Assembly (NCBI GenBank): GCA_902628835.1
Contig: CACOPD010000002.1
Location: forward strand, 204,218-268,217
Source of the DNA: an uncultured Alphaproteobacteria bacterium
Lineage (GTDB): Bacteria; Pseudomonadota; Alphaproteobacteria; HIMB59; GCA-002718135
Direction of reading: 5' to 3'
Length of the DNA: 64,000 nucleotides
Part shown: piece by piece, positions 28,565 to 37,167 of the stretch
Position numbering within the stretch: the first letter of the stretch is position 1
Layout of the letters: each line of letters starts with the position of its first letter
Made by a program: the position numbers and the translations under genes
Notes under the pieces: generated by a model
The model's input: only the letters and a program-made list of their open reading frames with translations
Told to the model about the DNA's origin: nothing
The model's database searches: none

Positions 28565-28581
28565 AAACCCAAAATGGGTTT
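28565..28581. promoter_or_regulatory. second copy of the ACCCAAAATGGGT palindrome
   Basis: AAACCC-AAAAT-GGGTTT, perfect 6-base arms around 5 bases, between the regulator (-, start 28547) and the ABM-like gene (+, start 28629). The 13-base core matches 12412-12424 exactly. Confidence 0.65.
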
Positions 28582-28628
28582 GTATAAAGCACAACTAATA
28601 AAACGTTATAAATTATGGAAAATTTTGT

Positions 28629-28973
28629 ATGTCTAAATTCATAAGTGTAGTTAAGTTTAAAGTTAAAACAGAAGAAGAAAATAATTTTATTGAAGCGATG
28701 CAAAAATATAATTTACCAGATGGTTTAATTTATAGGAAATTAATTAAAACAGGTGAGCATTCTTATTGCAGCATTATTGAATGGGCAAACGAGGCTGCTT
28801 TGGAAGATGCAAGGCCTCATATGATAGCTTTTCTTGATACAATTAGAAATATGTTAATAGAGTTTAGTCAAGAATTAGGTGTTACTGATCCAGCATCTGG
28901 TCCTGTTGTAATTGATCAAAGTGGCCCAGTAGCAGAATCTGGAAAAACTATTACTGGGAAATTAAAGCTATAA
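28629..28973 (+). CDS. ABM-like (dimeric alpha/beta barrel) protein
   Basis: A 114-residue protein whose first 80 residues (ISVVKFKVKTEEENNFIEAM, then SYCSIIEWANEAALEDA) fit the ferredoxin-like fold of the antibiotic-biosynthesis monooxygenase / dimeric alpha-beta barrel group. A Pro/Gly-rich tail of about 30 residues follows. Members range from monooxygenases to non-catalytic proteins, so no reaction is assigned. It is divergent from the winged-helix regulator and could share its operator. Confidence 0.6.
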   Translation: MSKFISVVKFKVKTEEENNFIEAMQKYNLPDGLIYRKLIKTGEHSYCSIIEWANEAALEDARPHMIAFLDTIRNMLIEFSQELGVTDPASGPVVIDQSGPVAESGKTITGKLKL

Positions 28974-29034
28974 ATCTTAAAAGATTTGTTCATAAAACTT
29001 TTCTCTAAATGATAAATTCTAAAATAATACAAAT

Positions 29035-30030
29035 ATGGATAAAAAAATTCTAGTCTTTTCAAATGGTGAAAAAATTGGGGATGGAATAATAAAATTACAA
29101 CTCCTTCACGAAATTAAATCAAGACTTCCAGATTATAAATTATATTGGCTAACTAATAAGGGTAAAACTGTCTATTCAAGCGCTCTTAAATTCATAGCAT
29201 GCAATTATATTGATGAGATACTTGACCAAGCAGACCTTAGTCCATTATTTTGGAATAAAATATCTAAAAGATATAAATTAGAAAATGAATTTTTTGATTA
29301 TATCTTAGATACACAAAAATCGGTAATTAGAACTGTAGCATTAAAAAGAATAAAACATAAAAATTTTATTTCTGGATCTGCTAATGGTTTTCTTTCTACT
29401 AAAAAATTTAAAAATAATAAGAAAAGAAAGTATTATTTAGAATATATTTTAGATTTATTAGATTTAATAGTTAATAAAAAAAATAGAAGTGATTTTAAAA
29501 TTCCAATAAGTGAAAAACTCGAAGAATTAATAAGTAAGATTTTACCAAAACAAAAAAGCTATGTAGGTATTGCACCTGGTGCAGGTGAAAAAAATAAAAT
29601 TTGGTCTTTAGATAACTATATCGAGCTATGTAATTATCTTGAAAGAAATAATAAAACTATAGTTTTTTTTATTGGACCTGATGAATTATATTTAAAAGAA
29701 AAATTAAAAAATCTTTATCCTCATTCAATATTTATTGAGGATCATATTAAAAGATATCAAAATATAGAAATTATTATGGCTTCTACCAAATATTTACAAT
29801 TAGCCATTTCAAATGATAGCGGTGTTAGTCATATGTTATCAACTGGATATTGCCCATTAATTAAGCTTTTTGGTCCCAAAGATTCTAAAAAATTTACTCC
29901 TGAAAATCCAAATCTATTTTCTATATCCTCAACTGATTTTAATTCAAAAAATATCAACAAAATACCTGTCTCTAGGGTGATCAAAGAAATAGAAAAAGTT
30001 CTGATTAAAATTTCATATATTAGAAGGTAG
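29035..30030 (+). CDS. glycosyltransferase family 9 (heptosyltransferase-like)
   Basis: A 331-residue GT-B glycosyltransferase of the ADP-heptose:LPS heptosyltransferase type. The N-terminal ILVFSNGEKIGDGIIKLQLL corresponds to the acceptor-side start. The C-terminal half has YVGIAPGAGEKNKIWSLDNY and AISNDSGVSHMLSTGYCPLI followed by KLFGPKD, the family's donor-binding signatures. It probably adds a sugar to lipopolysaccharide or another envelope glycan at the inner face of the membrane. No other LPS genes are beside it. Confidence 0.8.
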   Translation: MDKKILVFSNGEKIGDGIIKLQLLHEIKSRLPDYKLYWLTNKGKTVYSSALKFIACNYIDEILDQADLSPLFWNKISKRYKLENEFFDYILDTQKSVIRTVALKRIKHKNFISGSANGFLSTKKFKNNKKRKYYLEYILDLLDLIVNKKNRSDFKIPISEKLEELISKILPKQKSYVGIAPGAGEKNKIWSLDNYIELCNYLERNNKTIVFFIGPDELYLKEKLKNLYPHSIFIEDHIKRYQNIEIIMASTKYLQLAISNDSGVSHMLSTGYCPLIKLFGPKDSKKFTPENPNLFSISSTDFNSKNINKIPVSRVIKEIEKVLIKISYIRR

Positions 30031-30067
30031 ACAAGTATATTTTTCATCATTACTTGTTTTATTTTAT

Positions 30068-30775
30068 ATGTTCAAATTTGATAAACTTGTATTTGGAGAC
30101 GCAGGGTGGGGTGATGAATTTCTTATAGCGACACTCATGACTCTACTTGTAAGTATTTTATCAATGGGTTTAGGGCTTTTTTTAGCAATTATTACAGTTT
30201 GGGCAAAGATAATACAAAATGGAATAACAAGATTTATTGCAAATTTTTATACAACAGTAATTAGGGGTGTTCCTGAATTATTAGTCATTTATTTAATTTT
30301 CTTTGGCGGTAATGCTGTTGTTATGAGTATTGCTAAAGTATTTGGTTATAATAAGTATATAGAACTAAATGCACTTACAATTGCAACAATTGCCATTGCA
30401 GTAATATCAGCAACATATTCTAGTGAAGTTCTAAGAGCTGCCTATTTATCTATATCTAAAGGTCAAATAGAAGCTGCAAAAGCATTAGGTATGAACAAAT
30501 TCAGTATTTTTTTCAAAGTTATTACACCACAAGTAATTAGACATGCTTTACCAGGAATTGGGAATGTATGGCAAATAACGCTTAAAGACACATCTCTAAT
30601 TTCTGTAACTGGCCTTGTTGAAATTATGCGTCAATCTAGAATATCTTCTAATGTCGAGCATTCACCTTTAACTTTTTTAATAACAGCTGCAATATTGTAT
30701 TTATGCCTAACGACAATCTCTGGAAGGGTTTTTAAAACTTTAGAAGTAAATTATTCAAAAGGATTTTCAGCATGA
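30068..30775 (+). CDS. polar amino acid ABC transporter permease (HisQ-like)
   Basis: A 235-residue inner-membrane permease with about five membrane segments. The EAA loop that contacts the ATPase is EAAKALGMNKFSIFFKVITP, and TVIRGVPELLVIYLIFFG is the typical HisQM/ArtQM-type opening. It belongs to the histidine/octopine group of amino-acid importers. It overlaps the next permease by 4 bases. The matching ATPase and binding-protein genes are not adjacent. Confidence 0.88.
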   Translation: MFKFDKLVFGDAGWGDEFLIATLMTLLVSILSMGLGLFLAIITVWAKIIQNGITRFIANFYTTVIRGVPELLVIYLIFFGGNAVVMSIAKVFGYNKYIELNALTIATIAIAVISATYSSEVLRAAYLSISKGQIEAAKALGMNKFSIFFKVITPQVIRHALPGIGNVWQITLKDTSLISVTGLVEIMRQSRISSNVEHSPLTFLITAAILYLCLTTISGRVFKTLEVNYSKGFSA

Positions 30776-31482
30776 ATGAATTTTTAAGTATTATTCAAAA
30801 TTCACTAATTTTTAAAAATTTCTTTTTGGTCCTATCTGGCTTAGATAATACGATTTTATTATTATCAATTTCATTACCACTTGGTTTTGTTCTAGCATTA
30901 TTATTTGCTCTAGGAAGAGTTTCAAAAATTGTATTATTATCAAGAACAATTGCTAGCTATATTTTTATAATTAGAGGGACACCTTTACTTGTACAAATAT
31001 ATTTAATTTATTTTGGTCTAGGTTCTGTAAAGTTTATTAGAGAAAGTTTTTTATGGTATGCATTAAAAGAACCTTTCTGGTGTGGGGTAATAGCACTTAC
31101 TATTAATACTGTTGCATATGGTGCAGAAATTTTCCGTGGCGGTATTCAATCAATTGAGAAAAGTCAGGTTGAATCAGGTTTATCATTAGGTTTTGGAAAA
31201 TTTTTAATTTTACGAAAGATTATATTACCGATTGCTATAAGAAAAGTTCTACCATCTTATGGTAATGAATTAATCTTGATGGTTAAAGCAACTTCATTAG
31301 TTAGTCTTACAACATATATGGAAATGACAGGTATTGCGAGAAAGATAATGGCAAAAACATTTGCACCAGTAGAAGCATTTATTGCCGCAGGCATCCTTTA
31401 TCTTTTTTTAAATTTTCTAATGGTTCAGTTTGTTAAATATTTAGAATGGAAATATAATCCACACCTAAGATTAAATAATTAA
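30772..31482 (+). CDS. polar amino acid ABC transporter permease (HisM-like)
   Basis: The second 236-residue permease of the pair, with IIRGTPLLVQIYLIYFGLG and an EAA-like loop QVESGLSLGFGKFLILRKII. It would form a heterodimer with the upstream permease. The start overlaps that gene as ATGA. The C-terminus overlaps the convergent cytochrome gene by 4 bases. Substrate is not determinable; histidine, arginine or opine-type compounds are the family range. Confidence 0.88.
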   Translation: MNEFLSIIQNSLIFKNFFLVLSGLDNTILLLSISLPLGFVLALLFALGRVSKIVLLSRTIASYIFIIRGTPLLVQIYLIYFGLGSVKFIRESFLWYALKEPFWCGVIALTINTVAYGAEIFRGGIQSIEKSQVESGLSLGFGKFLILRKIILPIAIRKVLPSYGNELILMVKATSLVSLTTYMEMTGIARKIMAKTFAPVEAFIAAGILYLFLNFLMVQFVKYLEWKYNPHLRLNN

Positions 31483-31928
31483 TTTCTAAATTTTTTATGA
31501 CATGATCCACAATTTGCTGCCATTACTTTAAAAGCATCATTTAACATCTCGTTATCTTCAAGCTCAACACTAAGTGAAATCATTTCAATATCACTAATGA
31601 ATTTGTCATTGAATTCATTAAAAGTTTCTCTATCATTCCATATTTCTTCACTAGCTCCTTTGTGCTGACTTCCTTCGGGATAGTGATCTTTAAATTCTGT
31701 TGCTGCATGTAACAAAGTTTCATTTAATTCAAGAATTGCTTCATAGTCGTTGGTTTTTAATAATCTAAATATTTGAGAAGATGTACTTTTAACCTTTTGC
31801 ATTAAAGCCATTCTGTTATTAACTATTTCTTCAAGAGATTTATCTTCCAAAGAAACTTTATGAGCCATCAAAATTGTAGGTGTAATTAAGAATAGTAATA
31901 TTAGTATAATTTTAGAGTGCATAGCCAT
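31479..31928 (-). CDS. cytochrome c' (class II c-type cytochrome)
   Basis: A 149-residue exported cytochrome. A signal peptide (KIILILLFLITPTILMAH) is followed by a four-helix-bundle-like sequence, with the heme site AANCGSCHKKFRN at the very C-terminus (CxxCH), as in cytochrome c'/c556 proteins. A role in electron transfer or NO binding is usual for the family. Its start overlaps the end of iolE by 17 bases, so it is probably cotranscribed with that gene although no functional link is known. Met at 31922 is an alternative start. Confidence 0.83.
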   Translation of the reverse strand: MAMHSKIILILLFLITPTILMAHKVSLEDKSLEEIVNNRMALMQKVKSTSSQIFRLLKTNDYEAILELNETLLHAATEFKDHYPEGSQHKGASEEIWNDRETFNEFNDKFISDIEMISLSVELEDNEMLNDAFKVMAANCGSCHKKFRN

Positions 31929-32805
31929 TTTCTTTTAATATATTTGAAAGATATTTATATCCAATTTTTGCGTATTCAAGAGGATTAGCTTTTTTTGGAT
32001 CCTGTTCAGCTTCAATAATTAGCCATTCTTGATACTTTTCTTCAAATAATATTTTAATCAATGGTCCGTAATCGATGCATCCATCTCCTGGAACAGTGAA
32101 AACACCATCTAAAAAAGACTCTCTAAAACTTAGGTCATCTTTAATTGATTTTAAAAAAACATCTTTTCTAATATCTTTACAATGAACATGGTTAATTCGA
32201 GAAATATAATTTTTTAATACTCTTTCGTAATTTGCTTCGGCAAACATCAAGTGTCCAGTATCATAAAGCAAAAATGTATTTTGACTTGTCTTATCCATAA
32301 ATCGATCTACATCTTCCTCAGATTGTATAATGGTTCCCATATGCTCATGATACGACATTGGCATTCCTTCATTCATTAGCATATCTGATAATTCACTAAT
32401 TTTTTTGCAATAGCTATCCCATTCATCTTTTTCAAGTTTTGGTCTTTCACTAAGAGCTTTTGATTGATCTCCTTGAATTGATCCAGATATATCAGCAAAA
32501 ACAAAAACATCTGCTTCTATTAATTTTAATAAATTTAAATGATCTTGAAGTGCTATCCATTCTTCTTTTACACTTCTTTTTCTAAGTATTGCCCCATACC
32601 AACCACCTGGCATTTTTAAATTAAATTTTTCCAAAAGATATTTTGTAATACCTGGATTTCTTGGAAATTTTCCACCTAATTCTATACCTGTAAATCCAGA
32701 TGAGCTTGCATCCTCTAAACATTTCTCAATAGGAGTGTCACCTCCAAGTTCTGGCATATCATCATTGCTCCATGCAATAGGCGCAATGCCAAGTTTAATT
32801 TTCAT
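31912..32805 (-). CDS. iolE: myo-inosose-2 dehydratase-like (IolE)
   Basis: A 297-residue TIM-barrel protein of the xylose-isomerase-like family. The opening IKLGIAPIAWSNDDMPELGG and the TGIELGGKFPRNP segment are characteristic of IolE, which dehydrates 2-keto-myo-inositol in inositol breakdown. Metal-site segments YHEHMGT, DTGHLMFA and HVHCKD are present. No other iol genes are in the window, so a related polyol-ketose dehydratase or isomerase is possible. Divergent from the glutamine amidotransferase gene. Confidence 0.82.
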   Translation of the reverse strand: MKIKLGIAPIAWSNDDMPELGGDTPIEKCLEDASSSGFTGIELGGKFPRNPGITKYLLEKFNLKMPGGWYGAILRKRSVKEEWIALQDHLNLLKLIEADVFVFADISGSIQGDQSKALSERPKLEKDEWDSYCKKISELSDMLMNEGMPMSYHEHMGTIIQSEEDVDRFMDKTSQNTFLLYDTGHLMFAEANYERVLKNYISRINHVHCKDIRKDVFLKSIKDDLSFRESFLDGVFTVPGDGCIDYGPLIKILFEEKYQEWLIIEAEQDPKKANPLEYAKIGYKYLSNILKENGYAL

Positions 32806-32848
32806 GAAGTTTTACATATTTCATGATAAATAAAAAATAAAGATAAAT

Positions 32849-33670
32849 ATGAACATATTATTAGTTGATGGAAACGAAAAAGAAGCCTCAGATCGATATA
32901 CAAAATTGGGTATGGATACTCAATTTCAAATATATGAAAAAATTTTAAAAAAAAAATCTAATTTACATATCAATACCACAACAATTCATCCTGCAGTTCA
33001 TGATAAATATCTTCCTCTAGGTATAAGTCTTGATGACTTCAATGCGGTTGCTTGGACTGGAAGTTTGTTAAATATATATAATGAGACAAAGTCCATAACT
33101 AATCAAATAGAGCTAGCTAAAGAATTATTTAAAAGAAAAAATAAAATATTTGGAAGTTGTTGGGGGCTTCAGGTTTTAGTTACTGCTGCAGGAGGTAAAG
33201 TAAGAAAAAATCCAAATGGTCTTGAAGCAGTTTTAGCCAAAAATATTACATTAAATCAAAATGGTAAAGTTCACCCTATGTATAAGAATAAAAAAAAATC
33301 ATTTAATGCACTTTGTTGGCATTATGATGAAGCAGAAAATCTTCCAAAGGAAACCAAAGTCCTAGCTTCAAATAAGATCAGTAAATTTCAATCTATAAGC
33401 TTTGAAGTAAACCAATCAAGTGTTTGGGCAGTGCAATATCATCCAGAATTTAATCCAAGATGGATGGCTGGGCTTATGGAAATGAGAAGAGATATTTTGT
33501 TAGAACAAAAAGTATATGAAAATTTATCAGAATTTGAAAACGAAAAGAAGATTTTGCAAAACTCTAATAATCTTGAGAAAAAAGAATTACAAATATATGA
33601 TGATATTGTTAATGAGGAGGCTCATTCTTTAGAGATTTCAAATTGGTTAAATCTTAATAAAAATTATTGA
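32849..33670 (+). CDS. class I glutamine amidotransferase
   Basis: A 273-residue type 1 glutamine amidotransferase. The nucleophile Cys lies in KIFGSCWGLQVLV and the His-Glu pair in AVQYHPEF, so the triad is complete. It is a stand-alone amidotransferase rather than a fusion, like the GMP-synthase-related family that may act on gamma-glutamyl amines or an unknown partner. About 60 helical residues extend past the catalytic domain. Convergent with glpK, overlapping by 17 bases. Confidence 0.82.
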   Translation: MNILLVDGNEKEASDRYTKLGMDTQFQIYEKILKKKSNLHINTTTIHPAVHDKYLPLGISLDDFNAVAWTGSLLNIYNETKSITNQIELAKELFKRKNKIFGSCWGLQVLVTAAGGKVRKNPNGLEAVLAKNITLNQNGKVHPMYKNKKKSFNALCWHYDEAENLPKETKVLASNKISKFQSISFEVNQSSVWAVQYHPEFNPRWMAGLMEMRRDILLEQKVYENLSEFENEKKILQNSNNLEKKELQIYDDIVNEEAHSLEISNWLNLNKNY

Positions 33671-35135
33671 CAGTATTAATAATTAATTTCCATTTAATAA
33701 TATTAGAAGTTGAAATAGATTTGCTAATCTTTGCTTTAATTGTTTTATCTTTTTTCCAAAGTTTATTTATTTGGTTTGTGTTTTTTAAATATCCAGATTG
33801 AATTGCTGTAAGATATGCTGCACCAAGTGAAGTAGTCTCAATATTACTTGGTCTAATAATTTTAATTTGAGAAACATTTGCTAAACTTTGAAGAAAGCTA
33901 TTATTTTTAACCATACCTCCATCAACTCTAATTTCGCTAATCTTTGTTTTAGAATCTTTTTCCATACACTCAATTAATTCATAAGTTTGAAAGGATAGGC
34001 TATCCAAAGTTGCTTTGATGATATCTTCTTTAGATGTGTTTCTCGTGATACCAAAAAATGTTCCTCTCGCATTCGGGTTCCAGTATGGTGCACCAAGTCC
34101 TGTTAAGGCTGGAACAAAAAATAAATTTTCATCTTTATTAGCTTTTTTATACAGTTTATCAGTTTCACTAGAATCTTTTATAAATTTTAAATTATCTCGA
34201 AGCCATTGTATTGCAGAACCTGCCACAAAAATACTTCCTTCATAGCAAAACATTTTTTTACCATTTATTTTAAAAGCAACAGTTGTTAGTAATCTATTCT
34301 TAGATAATTTAAATTTTTCTCCAATATTCATAAGAAGAAAACAGCCTGTACCATAGGTACTTTTTGATTGTCCTTTTTTAAAACACGCTTGACCAATTGT
34401 TGCTGACTGTTGGTCTCCAGCCATGCCACCAATTGTTATTGCATCACCAAATAATTTAGTAGAGCCAAAATCATATGCATTTTCAACTACAGTTGGTAAT
34501 ATATTTTTTGGAATATTAAATATTTTTAAAATTTTGTCAGACCATTTCTCTTTTTGAGAATCAAAAATCATTGTTCTTGATGCATTTGATATATCTGTCA
34601 GATGAGATTTTCCATTGGTTAAATTCCATAAAAGCCAGGTGTCTATTGTTCCAAAAAGTAAATTTTTATTCTTTAAATTTTTATTTACTTCCTTAACATT
34701 ATCAATAATCCATTTAATTTTAGTTGCAGAAAAATAAGGATCAAGTTCTAAACCAGTTATTTTTTGAATTTTTTTATCAGTCCCTTTTCTTTTTAACTTT
34801 TCACAAAGATTAGCTGTTCTTCTATCTTGCCAGACAATTGCTCTATAAATTGGTTTCCCAGTTTTTTTATTCCATAAAACTGTTGTTTCTCGCTGATTGG
34901 TAATTCCAATTGAAATTATATTTTTTGAATTTAACTTATTTTTTTTTAAAATTTTTGAAATTAAATTTCTAACATCCTCCCAAATTTCTGTTGCATTATG
35001 CTCTACCCATCCTTCATTTGGAAAATATTGTTTAAATTCTTTTTGGACAATATCAAATATTTTAAATTTTTTATCATACAGTACAATTCTTGAACTTGTT
35101 GTTCCTTGATCAATCACTAAAAAATATTTTCTCAT
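33654..35135 (-). CDS. glpK: glycerol kinase
   Basis: FGGY-family kinase making sn-glycerol-3-phosphate from glycerol and ATP. The 493-residue length is normal. The N-terminal VIDQGTTSSRIVLYD is the phosphate-binding loop, GWVEHNATEIW and RAIVWQDRRTA contact glycerol, and MAGDQQSATIGQACF with STYGTGCFLL carries the catalytic-Asp region. It lies 3 bases after parE and was probably transcribed with it. No glpF or glpD is adjacent. Confidence 0.95.
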   Translation of the reverse strand: MRKYFLVIDQGTTSSRIVLYDKKFKIFDIVQKEFKQYFPNEGWVEHNATEIWEDVRNLISKILKKNKLNSKNIISIGITNQRETTVLWNKKTGKPIYRAIVWQDRRTANLCEKLKRKGTDKKIQKITGLELDPYFSATKIKWIIDNVKEVNKNLKNKNLLFGTIDTWLLWNLTNGKSHLTDISNASRTMIFDSQKEKWSDKILKIFNIPKNILPTVVENAYDFGSTKLFGDAITIGGMAGDQQSATIGQACFKKGQSKSTYGTGCFLLMNIGEKFKLSKNRLLTTVAFKINGKKMFCYEGSIFVAGSAIQWLRDNLKFIKDSSETDKLYKKANKDENLFFVPALTGLGAPYWNPNARGTFFGITRNTSKEDIIKATLDSLSFQTYELIECMEKDSKTKISEIRVDGGMVKNNSFLQSLANVSQIKIIRPSNIETTSLGAAYLTAIQSGYLKNTNQINKLWKKDKTIKAKISKSISTSNIIKWKLIINTVNNFY

Positions 35136-35138
35136 ATA

Positions 35139-37073
35139 TTAAACGTCTAAATTTTTAATGAAGTTTGCATTATTTTGAATAAATTTAAAACGTAACTCTG
35201 CTTGTTTTCCCATTAAAGTTTCAAATAAAATTTCCGTAGTTTTTAAATCTTTTTTAGCTTTTTCTGAATTTATTAATATAAGATTTCTTTTCTTTTGATC
35301 CATTGTTGTCTCTTTGAGTTGATCAGCAGGCATTTCACCCAATCCTTTAAATCTTGTAATATTATAATTGTCAGATTTAAATTCTTTTTCAATTAATTTA
35401 TTTTTCTCTTTTTCATCATAGGCATAAAAAGATTTGCTATTATTATAAATTTTAAAAAGAGGAGGCATTGCTAGATAGAGTTTATTTTCATCAATTAACC
35501 TTTTCATATATTTATAAAAAAAAGTAATAAGTAGAGTCGCTATATGTGAGCCATCCACATCTGCGTCAGTCATTAATATTATTTTTTCATAACGAAGTTT
35601 TGAAATTTCAAAGTTTTTTCCTATCCCACAACCTAAGGATTGAATAAGATTTTGTATTTCATTGTTATCTGCAATTTTAGATAATCCAACATTATAAACA
35701 TTTAAAATTTTTCCTCTTAAGGGAAGTATTGCCTGAAATTCTCTATTCCTTGCTTGTTTAGCCGAACCTCCAGCACTATCACCTTCAACAATAAATATCT
35801 CTGAGTCTTTTATTGATTTGCTTGAGCAATCTACTAATTTACCTGGAAGACGATTTCTTTCTTTAATACTTTTTCTATCTAACTCTTTAATTTTTGATAA
35901 ATCAGTTCTCTGAAGAGCTCTTTCAATTAAATTATCTAAAAGTATTTTTGAATTTTTCTTATTAGCATTTAACCATAATAAAAATTCTTGTTGTGTTTTT
36001 GTTTCAATCTCTTTTTGTAAATTTGGCATTATTATTCTTTTTTTAGTTTGTCCTTCAAAACTTGGATCATTTATAAAAATAGAAACAATAACGTTAGAGT
36101 AATCAAAAATATCACTGTGATTGATATTACTTATTTTAGAAAATTGATTTTTCTGACCATAAAGTTTAACTGCTTTTAAAATTCCATTCCGAATACCATT
36201 TTCATGTGATCCTCCATCTGGCGTTTCAATGGTATTACAATATGACATTAAACTTGATGATTCATTTGTATTAAATGATATTAATGTTTCAAAATTTTCA
36301 TTATCTTTAATTTTTGATTTTAATAAAAAGTTTTTTTCAAACAATTTTGAATTATTTGCGTATTCCAATTGAAAATAATCTTCAATCCCTTTCTTGTAAA
36401 AAAAACTTTTATTGCCTGGTGTATTATCTTTAATTAATTCTTTATCAATCTCAAAGTTTATAGTTGTTCCTCCAACTAATACTGATTTCATATTTATAAA
36501 ATTATATAATTTTTTTGGAACAAATTGCGTTTCTTCAAAAATTGTTTCATCTGGGACAAAAGAGATTTCTGTACCTTTTAATTTCTTGCTACATTTTTCA
36601 ATTTTAATTTTTGTTTTAACTTTACCCTTTGAGTAATCCTGTCGATATACTTTTCCATCTTTGAATACTTGAACTTGAAGTAAAGAGCTTAATGCATTTA
36701 CAACAGAAATCCCAACTCCATGCAGTCCACCAGAAGTTTTGTATGCATTACTATTAAATTTACCACCTGCATGAAGTGTTGTTAAAACTACCTCAAGAGC
36801 TCTTTTATTTTTATATTTTGGATGAAAATCTATAGGAATACCTCTTCCATTATCTTTTATTTTGATCGAACCATCTTTTTTATAATGAAAACTTATATCG
36901 GTAGCGTGACCTGCCAAAACTTCATCTATACTATTATCCAATACCTCATTAACTAAATGATGAAGCCCATCTTGGTTTGTGCTTCCTATATACATCCCTG
37001 GTCTTTTACGAACAGGTTCAAGACCCTCAAGAACTTCAATATCTTTAGCGTTATAAGTAGATTTTTTTACCAC
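35139..37073 (-). CDS. parE: DNA topoisomerase IV subunit B
   Basis: Type IIA topoisomerase ATPase subunit, about 645 residues, the size of ParE rather than GyrB. GHKL ATPase motifs: EVLDNSIDEVLAGHA, DNGRGIPIDFHP and SGGLHGVGISVVNALS. The TOPRIM domain shows FIVEGDSAGGSAKQARNR and MTDADVDGSHIATLLITFF. The C-terminal FKGLGEMPADQLKETTM is typical. The open frame starts with TTG at 37088; GTG at 37073 (MVKKSTYNAKDIEVLEG) fits the usual family N-terminus better. parC is not in the window. Confidence 0.92.
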   Translation of the reverse strand: MVKKSTYNAKDIEVLEGLEPVRKRPGMYIGSTNQDGLHHLVNEVLDNSIDEVLAGHATDISFHYKKDGSIKIKDNGRGIPIDFHPKYKNKRALEVVLTTLHAGGKFNSNAYKTSGGLHGVGISVVNALSSLLQVQVFKDGKVYRQDYSKGKVKTKIKIEKCSKKLKGTEISFVPDETIFEETQFVPKKLYNFINMKSVLVGGTTINFEIDKELIKDNTPGNKSFFYKKGIEDYFQLEYANNSKLFEKNFLLKSKIKDNENFETLISFNTNESSSLMSYCNTIETPDGGSHENGIRNGILKAVKLYGQKNQFSKISNINHSDIFDYSNVIVSIFINDPSFEGQTKKRIIMPNLQKEIETKTQQEFLLWLNANKKNSKILLDNLIERALQRTDLSKIKELDRKSIKERNRLPGKLVDCSSKSIKDSEIFIVEGDSAGGSAKQARNREFQAILPLRGKILNVYNVGLSKIADNNEIQNLIQSLGCGIGKNFEISKLRYEKIILMTDADVDGSHIATLLITFFYKYMKRLIDENKLYLAMPPLFKIYNNSKSFYAYDEKEKNKLIEKEFKSDNYNITRFKGLGEMPADQLKETTMDQKKRNLILINSEKAKKDLKTTEILFETLMGKQAELRFKFIQNNANFIKNLDV

Positions 37074-37100
37074 AATTATTTTTATCAAAAGTGTTAATAT

Positions 37101-37133
37101 AAAAAAATAAAAAAACCGCCCGTAGGCGGTTTT
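37101..37133 (-). terminator. rho-independent terminator of glnA
   Basis: AAAACCGCC (37112-37120), loop CGTA, GGCGGTTTT (37125-37133). Read on the minus strand, the stem is followed by a long T-run. It separates glnA from parE. Confidence 0.9.
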
Positions 37134-37167
37134 AATATTAAATATTTATAAAAATTTATAAATTTTT

